From: Rhyzopertha dominica | Lineage: Eukaryota; Arthropoda; Insecta; Coleoptera; Bostrichidae | NCBI GenBank assembly: GCA_025024175.1 | Contig: QCXZ01000064.1 | Span: 56,689,325-56,753,324, forward strand | Direction of reading: 5' to 3' | Length of the DNA stretch: 64,000 nt | Part shown: one piece after another, positions 22,425 through 33,738 of the stretch | Layout of the letters: every line of letters begins with the position of its first letter | How positions within the stretch are numbered: position 1 is the first letter of the stretch | Translations under genes and position numbers: made by a program | Notes under the pieces: model-generated | Told to the model about the DNA's origin: nothing | What the model saw: the letters and a program-made list of their open reading frames with translations, nothing else | The model's database searches: none

Positions 22425-23650
22425 GTAGGGTGTGTTCATTATAAAATGCTCAAAGCAATACACACACATATTTGGGAATGCAGCTTCTAGCTTATTTAAT
22501 ATACGGAAAGCGCTGGCGTTTCTTTTTTACTCAAAATTTATAATTTTTTAAAATTGTTCCTGAAACCCATTCAGCTCCTAACAAAAGTCTGCAGCATCTA
22601 AATCTCTGCTGCATTTTAATGCTNGATCAACACAATGTCTTATCAGATCATTTGAAGAACGTTTGCTAAGTTCGTAGCCATTTCAAAATGAAANATATGC
22701 ATCAAACTTCTTTGCACTTTCTTATCAAAACCTAAATTACAAGAACTGAGCAAAGATGATTTCGATCGTAGGATAGAATTGTGCGAAACTGCTATGAACA
22801 TGATAGATGAAGACTCCATTGGATTATGTTTTGCGATCAAGCGACCTTTTGCCTCGATGGTAATGTGAATAGACATAATTGCAGATATTGGTTGGACACA
22901 AATCCACATTGGATGGAACAAATCCATACACAACACCCTCAGAAAGTGAATGTCTGGTGTGGTATGATCGCTGAGCACATTATTAAGCCTTTTTTCATCG
23001 ATGGAAAATTGAAAGCGGTCAAGTATTTACAGCTCTTGCCTGTTTCCTAATCGTGAAAATGCAGCGCGTCCTTTTGAACAGGTATGGTTTCAGCAAGATG
23101 GTGCAACCGCCCCATTTTTCAGTCAATGTTCGTGGATATTTGAATGCGATATTTCCAGACATATGGATTGGTAGGCGTGGAGCGATAGAATACCAGCATG
23201 TTCTCCTGATTTGACGCCGCTTAATTTTTTTCCTCTGTGTGTGGGGGGAAGGGTATCAGAAAATGCCGAATATTTAAAAGGACGAATCAGGGCAGAAATT
23301 CAAAACTTGCCTCAAAACATGCTAGAAAGGACATTAGAAGGCTTTTACTCAAGGCTGCATTAATGCCAGGAAGTAAATGGGGAACATTTTGAGCATTTTC
23401 TGGAATGTAAATTCGAAAAAATACTGCATTTTTCCCTATTTACTTTTTGGGTACCCGATTCGCAATAAATTGATCGACGAAAATTATCACCAGTCAAGGA
23501 AAAATGGTAATACCTGGTTTTTTTTAATCAATTTTAGCGATAAAGAAGATAGTTTTCATTGGTTTGGTTCTTTGCCAGGTTCAATTACTGTATTTACACT
23601 TTTCTCAACTCAGAAGCAATAAATTGCATAAGTGTGACACATTTTTTAAA
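22425..23650 (+). mobile_element. Tc1/mariner-superfamily element, broken copy
   Basis: Plus-strand transposase pieces appear in order with frame changes: ELSKDDFDRRIELCETAMNM (about 22745), MFCDQATFCLDGNVNRHN and NVWCGMIAEHII (22826-23050), WFQQDGATAPFFSVNVRGYL (about 23085), IGRRGAIEY (about 23170) and NLPQNMLERTLE (about 23310). The first catalytic Asp is in FCDQATF, the second in QQDGA, and the SPDLTPLDFF block is degraded. The 3' untranslated part (23450-23640) matches 61090-61310 and, inverted, 10300-10500. At least three frameshifts show it is dead. Confidence 0.85.
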
Positions 23651-23943
23651 CCAGGAAAAATATCCTTTAAATTTTTAAAATATAATATCAGGCAGACGCT
23701 AAAGATGCAGAAGAGCTTAACCCTTGGTTGATACACGGGTGAAGAATAACTTTTTATAATAGTTATGAATTTTTGTAATTGGGTAGGCAGCCGGCATGAC
23801 ACCTGCCGTTAGATTGGTTGTATATCCATCTACGCTATGTAATAAATTTCAGCTTTGTTTTAATTATTTCGTAAGTTTTAGTATATTATTTACTACGTTT
23901 CTATTTTTATGTTCACAAAATTAACAACTTCGTTATTAAACAT

Positions 23944-23949
23944 TTTATT
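23944..23949 (-). promoter_or_regulatory. Poly(A) signal of Trax (AATAAA, minus strand)
   Basis: tttatt on the plus strand gives AATAAA on the Trax strand, about 130 bp past its stop. Nearby AT-rich alternatives exist. Confidence 0.45.
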
Positions 23950-24081
23950 CAAATTAAATTTTATTACAATCAGTAGAAAAAATACAAATAAATAAGTTTA
24001 TCCTTCAAGAAATAATAATGATTAACAGTGAAAAAAAACAAAATAACTCTTAAATCAAGTCCTATACTCCAAAATAACAAA

Positions 24082-25040
24082 TTAATAGAAACCCTCATCC
24101 TCTTCATTATTCAACTCATTGGTGTTCGTTATAACGCTAGCTAGCATATGTTTTGGTATCTCACTGCCTCGTACATGTATGTTATAACACACAAATTCAA
24201 CTTTAAGCAGGCTTTGCTTCAGAGTGTATATTTTGCGGCCTAGCTCTCTGTATCCAGCATTATTGAGGCCCTGAAAACCCACATACAACTGTTTCATGAT
24301 TTCACAGATCTTAACACAGTCATCAATGTTCCCTGCACCCAAACTGTTAATGCACTTTCTCATCAGTTCACCAGTAAAATCGCCTATTCCTAAGACAAAT
24401 TCACCCTCTGGGAATAGAAGATTGATAGGGTCTTCTTGTTCCTTCTGATAAATAAACTTCTGGTTTAGCTGTGTCCAGGTGCACATATTGTTGTCACGGA
24501 GATACAACAAAAATAAAAAAGCTTCGACAAATTCTTGCAGACCTGATGTGTACGCTCTTATATAGGGATACGGATCAATGCCTACCAATTCTGCAGCGAT
24601 GGACTTAAAACTGTTTTCTGCCAGTTTATTCAAGCGTTCTTCTGCTTCAGCAAAAACCTGCTCTCTTTTTGAGGTATCGCTAAACAAAAAATTGTTGTTA
24701 AGACAGGAAAACAGATAATTTAGTAAACATACGTGTCTACTGCGGTGTTGTGAAGTAAAAATATAACTCGCTTGCTCTCAATTGTGATATCGCGACTTAT
24801 TTTCACTATACGTTCATATCGGTCTTGCTTGTCTGTTAATTGTGAAGCGTAGTTTTGGAACATCACCATCACAGGATTCGTTTCATCTATTTGTTCTAAA
24901 ACTTCTCTTGCTTTGCCGCCAACAAGAGTTTTGTTAAACTTATCAGGCCTGTTTTTAAAACGTCTTCCTTAAATGGGAATAAAGGCAGTTATGAATTATC
25001 GTATTTGTACGACTCGTAGCTAACCTCTATTAGATGACAT
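24082..25040 (-). CDS. Trax: Translin-associated factor X (Trax), complete, 3 coding exons
   Basis: Exons are 25040-25025 (16 nt: ATG plus five codons and one base), 24967-24733 and 24679-24082. All joints have GT/AG and the total is 849 nt, giving 282 aa plus stop. The N-terminus is basic, MSSNRGRRFKNRPDKF. Exon 2 has YERIVKISRDITIESKRVIF, close to the human TSNAX counterpart. Exon 3 has GLQEFVEAFLF, LGIGDFTGELMRKCIN and YTLKQSLLKVEFVCYNIHVR...SEIPKHML. Trax pairs with translin to form the C3PO endoribonuclease, which removes passenger strands in RNAi and trims tRNA leaders. The acidic catalytic residues known from the family map to E133, E136, D184 and E188, all present. The length is normal and there are no breaks. 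Its 5' end lies about 430 bp from the 3' end of the P-element transposase gene, on the same strand. Confidence 0.96.
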
Positions 25041-25255
25041 ATTAGTAAGGATCAAATAAACGTTTTCGGTAGAAACTGAACGCTAACAAGGAAAACGATT
25101 CAAGATAAAAAAATTAATTCACCTCTCATTCGGCTGCCGGTAAGAATTTTGAGGTTACGTTATTTTTTTCTTGGTTACTCTATGTCAACGTTGCCAACAC
25201 AGAACATCCTTTAACGAGAATAGACAAAGAACGCTTTATATTTGAAATTGAGTTT

Positions 25256-25290
25256 GTGCGCCACCTATGAATGTATGAGCTCACTAAAAT
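25256..25290. repeat. Short repeat matching 29319-29352 in direct orientation
   Basis: tgcgccacctatgaatgtat here resembles agcgccgtctacgaatatat near 29320, followed in both by gag.t.actaaa. The two copies flank the P-element-like gene about 4 kb apart in the same orientation. Confidence 0.4.
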
Positions 25291-25350
25291 GGGGGGCAAT
25301 TTCAAATATTACGTGTCATATAATAGGAATCTGATTTTTATATTTGTTTC

Positions 25351-25414
25351 TACTAAAGTTCAAGTTTTAGAAAATACAATTTGTATTGTATTTTTTTCAA
25401 CTTGAACTTTAGTA
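25351..25414. repeat. Hairpin just 3' of the P-element transposase
   Basis: tactaaagttcaag and cttgaactttagta are perfectly inverted, and the inner pairing extends through aaaatacaa/ttgtatttt with small gaps. It lies about 60 bp beyond the transposase stop and could be a subterminal inverted repeat of the element or a transcript-end hairpin. Confidence 0.6.
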
Positions 25415-25471
25415 TTAAAAACATAATGGAGTAGATAAATATATAAAACACACAAGAAATTCAAAACAATT

Positions 25472-28400
25472 TTATTTAATCTTTGATTTTGGACCGTACA
25501 TTTCTAAAAACTTATCAATAAATGTTTTCCTGCTGTCTTTATGTTTCAGTTTTCTATTTAAGCTTGTTACAATATATTTAATTGTTACATATAATATTGA
25601 ATTTTTTACAGAAAGCTCTTCTTGTTTATGATGTTTACAAAAACAATTTACATCAAATACCTTACTTAAATCTATAAATATGTTGTTTGAATTTACATAC
25701 TCAAAAAAATTATTAAATATATATTTTTTTGCTGTATCAATTTCGTTGATAAATTGTTGCGAAGGGTAAAAAAGTTTACCCCCATAATCTTTTAATCGAA
25801 TAGCTAAATGAGTACTAGTTACTTCTTCCGATAAAGTTAGGTTTACACACTCAGTGCAACTTTTTGGTAAAAATTTTTTGCAAAGAAAACCAGCAATATA
25901 TGTGCTAACCTGGAGACGCATATCGGTTGCAAAGCTGGAATCATGGGAAGGTGTTGTAGGTAAACTTGGGGAAGGGTAACTGCCAGGATATAAAGGTATA
26001 TTCAAAGATGTTGGAGATGCTGTTGTAAATGAAAACAAAAATGTTGTACCATCATCCTCGCAGTTTGTAGAGTTACTATTTGCAAGCAGGTTGTTTACAA
26101 GACATGTTTTAAAGGCTGCTACAAACTGCGAGCATGTTGGTCTGGAATTTTGGCCACACAAACCCCTGATTAAGCCAAAAAGATTCTCAAGAGGATCTTG
26201 GTTTAAAGAACGAGTGAGGAGGAAACGAAAACCTAGCTTGTGGATACGTTTCCATAATAACTGTACATTACGTATTGTAAAAATAAAATTTTTTATGGAT
26301 GGTGGACTAGCTACTTCCCTTCCATTGCGAATAAATTTCAAATTTTGAAGAAAAGGAATGGCTTCATTCCAAAATGCAAAATGTTGGGTCTTGTAAGTTA
26401 ATGGCCCGTTTAATGGTTTAGAGGATCTTGTTTGACCATTTAAGCTATCAAATAGTTTATCCATAAAAATTATAAATTCTGCTGTGCCGGAACACTGAGC
26501 AGCACCAAGCTTGTCTAATATTAATAATCCAGCATAAACGGAGCAACTAAACACTTGGGCTGCAAATTTCACTCTCATTTTTTGTTCACTTTCGGGATTA
26601 ATGTGGGCATCAATCAATTTCGGGCATACCTTTCCTTCTGGATTAGTGCCATCTATTCTGTATAAAGTGACAATGTCATCCCACTTTGCAGTTTTATTTG
26701 CAAAATGAATATCTTTATTAATGAAGTTATTGCGAATACATTTAATTAAGTGGGGTACATCAAACAAATGTAAAATTTCTTTGTCGTCTACATTGTAGGA
26801 ACAGCCTGAACTGCAGCCACTTGCACGACACAGACTTGTTATAGCTGCACGATTTGCAGCACCCTGGTCACAAACTGTGGCAAGAATTGTGAAATCAGTT
26901 TTTTGATGAACAGCGGATATTACATCTTTAATAATCACCTGCAATCTTTCGCTATTGATTCCAGACTGTACAAAATAGTACGCCAAAGGTTGCTTCCATC
27001 TTTTATTTAAGCCTCGCAGCATAAAAACAAGTGCATGATCTGCGACATATTTGGATTTCCCACTCCCCAGATCCTCTAAACCATCAACACAATTTAAATG
27101 CCTGTTTAAGGTCAAATTTGGTTGCAAATAAACCTCATCAAATAATAACAAACAATATTTATCTAGTTTCTTAAGGCTCTTTGAAATATTCTGAATATGA
27201 TTCAGCAAATCTTCATTTAAACCTGGTTTTAAAACAATTGATGCTAATGACCGTTGCAAAGTTTTTGCTGATGGCAAACTAAATATTTTNTGCAAAAAAC
27301 GATAGCCCTTAGGAGCATGCTTATACATAGCCAAGGCTAGCGATTTTTCCTCTGCTGTCCACCTAATAGAACGTTTTTTTCTTAATGTTCCTTAGCTGCG
27401 ACAAAATAAATGTTTTTGCAGCATCTGACAATTTGTCCAAATTTTTGAAATAACCACTTTTTAATAGTTGTGTAGGATCACCTTTTGGAAATAGATTTCT
27501 AAATGTTCCACTCTTTTTCATGAGCCTAGATTTTAAAATTGATGTTATTTTCTTTGCCTGATTTAATTCAGCATACAACTGTTTCTTCCGTGGGGTCATA
27601 TCAGCTGCCTTGGTAAATCCTATTGCCTTCAAGATTGATTTCTTCCTTCTCGGAGGAGTTGACGGTAAATTTTGGTGGGAAGTATCACGTACTCCTGAAA
27701 TAGAAATTAATTTAAAATCATGTTATCAAGCTACTTAAGTTAGCATAGCATGTCCATCATACGTCACAAACGCTAAAATGTAGCAACCACTACTGCGCCA
27801 ATGTATTTTTTCGCAATTAAAATTAGTCTGGTATTTCTAATGTAATGAAGTTACAAAAGCAACATCAGCCACAAAATTGTAGAAAAATTTACAGAATACT
27901 GTAAAATAAGTCTGATTATTAATCTTGATAACGGAAAAGAATGTCGTAAAATTTTGAAAAATTATGTTATGATAAATCCACTATTAAGCTTACAGTCCCT
28001 TTTTCAACTGCCCGTCTTATGCTACTAAAAATTATATAGTACATTATAGGCTACTGTTTGCCTAAATTGTGTTATATACACCAACTACGATAATTTTTCT
28101 ACATTTAGTCATGTGATGGAGATGCCCTATTCAGAAAATCATCCCAATTATAAAATAGTATGTGAGGAGCGATGACTTACTTAGGACCAGTTGCACAAAG
28201 CGTGCTTAACCAGACCCATGGTTAACCAGTCAAGGCCACAGGCTGCGCCAATGAAGAACGCTTAAAAAGGAATATTATAATGACATCTGCTTGTTACTGG
28301 TAAGCTAACCAAGGCATCTAGTTAACCATACTTTGAACAACCGGGCCATTTGCAATGAAAGCAGCTTTAAAAATTGACAAAAGCTAATTTACCGACAATA

Positions 28401-28972
28401 CTACTGTCCAAATCTTCTGCTTCTTCGCTCCTGGTATGTCGAAAAGGTCTTTTTCTGGATGGGCTAGGAGAGCATTCTTCTTTACCACCAGTTTGTTCTA
28501 CATGAATTTGATCAGCATGTGCCATTACGGATGGACCAGGAATGGGTTCTAAGGTTGTGCAGATTCCCTTATCAGTTTGGCGTTCTGATACTTTCAAATG
28601 TAATCCTGAAGGTCCTGGTGTAGGTTCGATTGGTACTAGAATTTCTTCTTGTAGTTCAGAAGCTGATGGTTCTGTAGATATTAGCTCAGTATCATGTGGG
28701 TCCCCAAATAATGTCGGTACAGCTTTACGATTCAATTTTTTCCGCTCTAACGTCTGAAAGCACTTATCTTCAAAATGTTTCGAGCATACGGTGAAGCAAC
28801 TGCGAATGGACTGCAAGGAGCGTTCTCTCAAGGCTGGATTATTAACATGTATCAACCACAGCAAACATAATGCATCATCCCTTGGAAACATAAAGAACTT
28901 TATATTTTCGCCTGAGTCAACTCGGCTGGTACAATTTGGTGCAGCACATTTCTGATATGTGGTTTTCGGCAT
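25472..28972 (-). CDS. P-element-type (THAP9-like) transposase, nearly intact, one frameshift
   Basis: Exon 1 (28972-28393) encodes an N-terminal THAP zinc finger. C9, C14, C63 and H66 are the C2CH ligands, with P30, W39, F67 and the AVPTLF box at 84-89. A Pro/Ser/Glu-rich linker follows, with two ...PGPS repeats. The donor at 28392 joins the acceptor ending at 27695 in phase (GGA codon), giving TPPRRKKSI and a basic, probably coiled segment. The frame shifts at an A7 run (27374-27380 on the plus strand). The rest (to 25472) carries the RNase H-like catalytic core: Asp in LLFDEVYLQ, Asp in ATVCDQGAANRAA and Glu in DPLENLFGLIRG, with a GTP-binding-like insertion between. Stop TAA overlaps AATAAA. 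One N falls at 27291. With six A's in the run the whole protein would be open, so either a recent mutation or an assembly error is possible. It could be an active P element or a domesticated THAP9-like host gene; terminal repeats were not identified. Confidence 0.9.
27374..27380 (-). other. Homopolymer frameshift in the P-element transposase
   Basis: The run of seven T on the plus strand (seven A on the coding strand) separates the frame ending LRNIKKKTFY-stop from the frame continuing RSIRWTAEEKSLALAMYKHA. A run of six would keep one frame throughout. Confidence 0.8.
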
Positions 28973-29360
28973 TTTGGTGACCTATAAAATATAAATTATG
29001 TAGGTACGTTTATATAATGAGATTATAAACTCTTACCAAGATCAAACACCAACTTCGCTTTTTGCTAATTAGTAAACAGTCCTTTAAATATAAATTATGC
29101 AGAAAAATTGTTCACTTGTTCATAAAGATTACACAAAAACACAATAGCACAACATGGATAAATGTAAAATGTCCTATAGACGGTCAAAACGCTACTTGTT
29201 CATCATTTTAAACACAACACTTCAGCACCAAACCAACAAGCAGGCTTTGTTTTGTTTAACTAACGACGGTTACGGCGTTTAAAATTCCTAGCGTCACGCG
29301 TGTCACGTGGTAGACTGGCAGCGCCGTCTACGAATATATGAGGTAACTAAACCACTTGAT
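28973..29360 (-). other. 5' flank of the P-element transposase
   Basis: No coding sequence. Contains ctagcgtcacgcgtgtcacg and the short repeat at 29319-29352. The element's 5' end and promoter are expected here, but a terminal inverted repeat matching the 3' side was not found by eye. Confidence 0.35.
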
Positions 29361-30463
29361 AATAATAGTAATAATCACACTACAGTTAAGCGCATTTAAT
29401 TGTCCACTGCCTGGTTGCCAATTGCTAAAGTGTTGTTCTCTTTATATATACCTAGTAACCAGTAACCATGACAGCAACTCAAACTAAGGAATGCAATTGG
29501 TTCAGGTTTTAATTACGGAGTCTGACTACCCTTAAAATTGCAGAAATTTGAAAGTCTTGAGTCGCAAAATTGAAATTGCATTTTAAAGACAGGATTGGTA
29601 TGTTCCCGAAGTAATTAAATTCCAAACAAAATGTTGAACTTCCCAGCTGTATTTAAGTGTATTTAATAACGATAGTAATTACTGTTTAGATACAGTTACG
29701 GTTTCTTTAGGGGTTACTAAACATACAGTCGAGTATCTTTTTGCAACCATGACGTTTCAATGATAATTGATAAGTATAGGTATTTTCTACACAATTATAC
29801 TTTATATTGACCAGGATTTGACTCCAGATCTTTTATATTTAATAACCCGCTATACTAATTAATAATTATTCAATTATTCTTTAATTGATTAGGTTGATTG
29901 GATTCTGATTTGAGGATCTAGTGATAGTGACGCTTAGTTTTTTATTATAACAGAATGCTATATAGGTACTCATTTTTCTGTAGGTACTATTCTTATTCAT
30001 AATATCCGCAGATTAGTATTAGCAAAATTAAAGAAGTACCTACCCATTTTATAGAAGATGTGGCAACACAGCAAAGAAAATATAAATGTCAATAAGTCAT
30101 AACTGTCAAAATACGAAACGTCAATCTGACAGTTGATAGTATAATGTCAGTACTGCAAAACGAAAACTATAAAAATTAAATCCGCCTCCGTCATCGACAC
30201 ATCTTGTTTTGTAATGGTATTTAGTGGCCGGTAAATGATAAATAAGAAATATAAAAATATTATCTGCTACATGCTGTATTAACCTATATTTCTAGCATAT
30301 CATTAATGAGTGAGGTAACAAGTTTTTGATTAAAAATTAATGTTAGTTCCAATTAATTGAATGTATAAAACGATGATATTTTAAAACAGCGCCGAACAGC
30401 TAACAAACTAATATTGTAGTTTTGAATGTTGCATTATTGAAGCCACACTAAGTCTCATTCAAG
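29361..30463 (+). other. Intergenic region and promoter of the AP-2 sigma gene
   Basis: AT-rich and without coding frames. The stretch 30100-30200 (gaaacgtcaatctgacag, ctgcaaaacg) is a plausible TATA-less promoter zone, since the gene's first coding exon starts at 30464. 5' UTR introns cannot be excluded. Confidence 0.3.
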
Positions 30464-31000
30464 ATGGTAAGAGAATGTCCAGTAGGTAATGTTGGTTACC
30501 GTAACCTGATACTTCTAGATCCGCTTCATTTTAATCCAGAACCGAGCAGGAAAAACGAGACTCGCAAAGTGGTATATGAGCTTCGACGACGATGAAAAAC
30601 AAAAGCTAATCGAAGAGGTCCACGCTGTTGTGACAGTGAGAGATGCGAAGCATACAAATTTCGTTGAGGTATGTTATTATACAATCACATAGCAAGTTGT
30701 TATATCAATATTCGTACATTTCAGTTTCGGAACTTCAAGATCGTCTACCGCAGATACGCGGGTCTTTACTTTTGTATATGCGTAGACGTTAACGACAATA
30801 ATCTGTGTTATTTGGAAGCTATACACAACTTTGTCGAAGTCCTTAATGAGTATTTCCACAATGTGTGTGAGTTAGATCTTGTCTTCAACTTTTACAAAGT
30901 GTATACTGTCGTTGATGAAATGTTTTTGGCGGGGGAAATTCGTGAAACCTCACAGACTAAGGTTTTGAAGCAACTGCTGATGCTCAATTCCCTCGAATAA
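30464..31000 (+). CDS. AP-2sigma: AP-2 complex subunit sigma, complete, 3 coding exons
   Basis: Coding exons are 30464-30466 (only the ATG, followed by gtaaga), 30519-30668 and 30725-31000, all with GT/AG borders. The total of 429 nt gives 142 aa, the exact usual length. The protein starts [20 protein letters not shown] and includes [40 protein letters not shown] and [20 protein letters not shown], diagnostic of the clathrin adaptor small (longin-like) chain. It stabilises the AP-2 core at the plasma membrane and, with alpha, binds dileucine cargo signals during endocytosis. Conservation is near complete and the gene is intact. Confidence 0.97.
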
Positions 31001-31224
31001 TATGTGTAATTGTTAATTTTAAGATATGTGTGCATGAGATTCAATATGCTGTGTATAGATGTTAAAGTATATATGATTATAATATATAAACTGCATTCCT
31101 TATGTATTCAAAGCAGAAGCATAATAGACATTAAGGTATTATGTGAGCTCCTACGTANTTAGAAGTTGGCTTGTGCTCCTTGCACTTGAAATGTTACGTT
31201 GCTTATAAAACATAAAGGTATATG

Positions 31225-31230
31225 AATAAA
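31225..31230 (+). promoter_or_regulatory. Poly(A) signal AATAAA of AP-2 sigma (candidate)
   Basis: AATAAA about 225 bp after the stop codon; a further AATAAA-like site lies near 31372. Which one is used cannot be seen. Confidence 0.4.
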
Positions 31231-32507
31231 TGAATTTACCAGTTGGGACACTAGTATTCTTGAAACAGGCTCATTGAATGTGGTATTTATCACTTCTTAT
31301 CCTGTTTCAGACCATTCCAACACTAACCAGGAAGAAAGTTAAAAAAGTAATTGTTAAAAGTGACGCTTTTTAAATAAAATTTTGGCATAAAATATTGATT
31401 GTATTTACTTTACATTTACTGTTTGTATTTGTTTAAATAAATCTAAATAATATTAATTGTTATGCTCTTCTATTTTTTATTTATATTATTATTATTATAA
31501 AAAACCTATCCACCTTTAAAAGGTGTAAGGTACACTAATACATTTAACTTATACTACTATAAGTCCTAATTTAAATTATTCGCACAACTGCAACCAAACC
31601 GAAATTTAGCTACAATCCATTTATATATAAAAATATTTTCCAATTAACTATTAAATACAACATACATATTAGCAGATTAACTTAAAGCACCCACATTATG
31701 TACAAACTTTGCCCATTCTTTTTTATCCCCAGTCAAAAGTTTTGCTTCACGTTATGTTTCTCCTTCTCCTGTAGTGTATTTGCCACACTACTATTCCTCG
31801 TTTCCTGAGGTCTGCCTCTCTTCTTTCTACACACTATTTTTGCGCCCCACACTTGTTTCACTTGTCTGCCTCTGCATTCTAAATAAGTGTCCCAACCACT
31901 GAAGCTTTTTCTTTTTTACACTGTCTAGAACCGATTGTACATTTAGCTCGCGTCGTATCTCTTCNCTTTTAATTTTGTCCATGTTTGTAACACCCTTTAC
32001 TTTTCTTAAAAACTTTATNTGAGTCGCTTGCACTTTGCTTCTAAGCTTGTTGGACAGCACCCATGATTCGCGCCCGAACATTTACTTAGGTTCATATATT
32101 GTTCTGTAGACAGTAGGTTTTGTTGCTCTCGAAATTTCCTTTTTGCACAAAAATCTTTTATTTAATGCATAATATAACTTAACCGTGTTTCCTATTCGAT
32201 GGTTAATTTCACTTGTTATAAAGGTGTGTTATCAATTGTAATGTCGATAGCTTTCTCACCTTGGGACAGTACCATTACTTTTGATTTTGGTAAATTGATC
32301 CTCATGTTGTATTTATCCAACACACCCTTTCAAATCTTTAAATTATGTTTTAACTCATTCTCCCCTGGAACAAATATCAACAAATCGTCTGCAAAAGCAC
32401 ACTCCGTCATATATATTGGCTACGGATTCCTGTATCCTACTATTAGATTTTTAATGCAAGGCTTACATTCTAGTATTCTTAAGGCTTTCACGGTCAGCGT
32501 TGGACGT

Positions 32508-32567
32508 GATGTTCAGGTTTCGCTGATGTAATCTGAGTTCAGATTACATCAGCGAAACCTGAACATC
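32508..32567. repeat. Perfect palindrome, 29-bp arms with 2-bp spacer
   Basis: gatgttcaggtttcgctgat... is exactly inverted after a gt spacer. Part of the short insertion 32473-32661. Confidence 0.9.
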
Positions 32568-32606
32568 ACTGAAGATGCTGCCAGCGAAGAGCAGCGAAAC
32601 GTATGA
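32566..32606 (+). ncRNA. Hammerhead ribozyme-like core
   Basis: CTGAAGA (32569-32575; the fifth position is variable in the consensus), stem II GCTGC (32577-32581) with GCAGC (32591-32595), GAAA (32596-32599), palindromic stem III ACGT (32599-32602) and A at the cleavage position (32603). Stem I can pair only TCA with TGA directly. The core is complete. Confidence 0.6.
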
Positions 32607-33738
32607 GAAGAAAAAGGGACACCTTGGACCACGGCATAACAGCCCGGAAGAAATCATTACCAGGCTCACATTCTAATTATTTCATCCATAGAAATTATGA
32701 ACAATAACAGTGGGCTCAAAACTCCTTCTTGTTTTAGTCCATCGTTAATTGTAAAGCAATCAGTCTCTCTACCTTTTATTCTAACGTAGTTTGTATTATC
32801 AATATACATACTTTTTATTGCTGTAATAAGATTCTTACACACTCCCCTCTTTACTCAAATGTTCCATATTTCATATTTTATCTCTTGGAACACGATTGAA
32901 CGCCTTCTCTAAGTCTATGAAACACATGTAAACTTCTTTATTTTGGCTATTAGCTTTTTCAATCACTATTTTTGCGTCTATTAAGCTTTTTAGTCGTTGC
33001 TCTAATATTCGTTCGTAGGTTTTCCCTGCTACACTTTGCAGAGATATACCCCTATAGTTTTCCTTCTTGTATACAGTCACAATGACATTTACTAGCCAGT
33101 CCCCTGGTACTTTTCCATTAACACCTGCTTTCCTACATACTTCCAATAGCATTTCCGTTCCTTCAATTCCCATATTTTTAAACATCTCTGGTACAAGGTT
33201 GTCATGTCCAGGAGCTCCCCATTTTTAATGTTTTTCAGTGCTAATATTAGTACATTTAATGTTGGTCCGCCATTGTCAGTTTCTTCAATCTCAGCAGTGT
33301 GTTCTCTTCGTACATCTTCTTCTTTTCGGCTTTCTATATTTAACAGATCTTGGAAACATTCTTTCCATCTACCCATCACCCGTTTTTCATCTGTTAGTAA
33401 TTTACCTTCTTTGCTATTTACGTGATTTAAGTTAAATCGCTTTTGCGTTCTAANACTTTTGAGAATTCTTTGTAGAACAGATTAACGTTTCCTTTGTCCA
33501 TTCTTTTTCCAAAACTTTCCCATGACATTTTCTTTGCTTGTAATATCATATATTTCACTTTTGTTCTTTGCTCCTTACATTTTTGATATGTTTCTTCAGA
33601 CTGTTCCCTTAGACAGTTTTGCCGTAATTTCTTTTTTGCTTTGACATTTTCTCGTATATCCTCACTACACCATTCTGTCTGTTTTCGTGTCTTGCTTATG
33701 CTAGATGTACCAAATGTTACTCTAGCCGCGCTTCTAAA

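Larger units (their letters stand above)
32473..32661 (+). mobile_element. Short hammerhead-bearing insertion (189 bp) with 14-bp target duplication
   Basis: Inserted in the LINE between aggcttacattcta (32459-32472) and aggctcacattcta (32662-32675), a 14-bp duplication with one difference. It contains a perfect palindrome of 29-bp arms (32508-32536 and 32539-32567, 2-bp spacer) followed at once by a hammerhead-like core. It has no coding capacity. The start, aaggctttcacgg, resembles PLE terminal repeats. Confidence 0.75.

Noticed and set aside
22643..22978. Minus-strand frame of 111 codons
   Set aside because: Antisense of the mariner-type transposase at 22745-22980.
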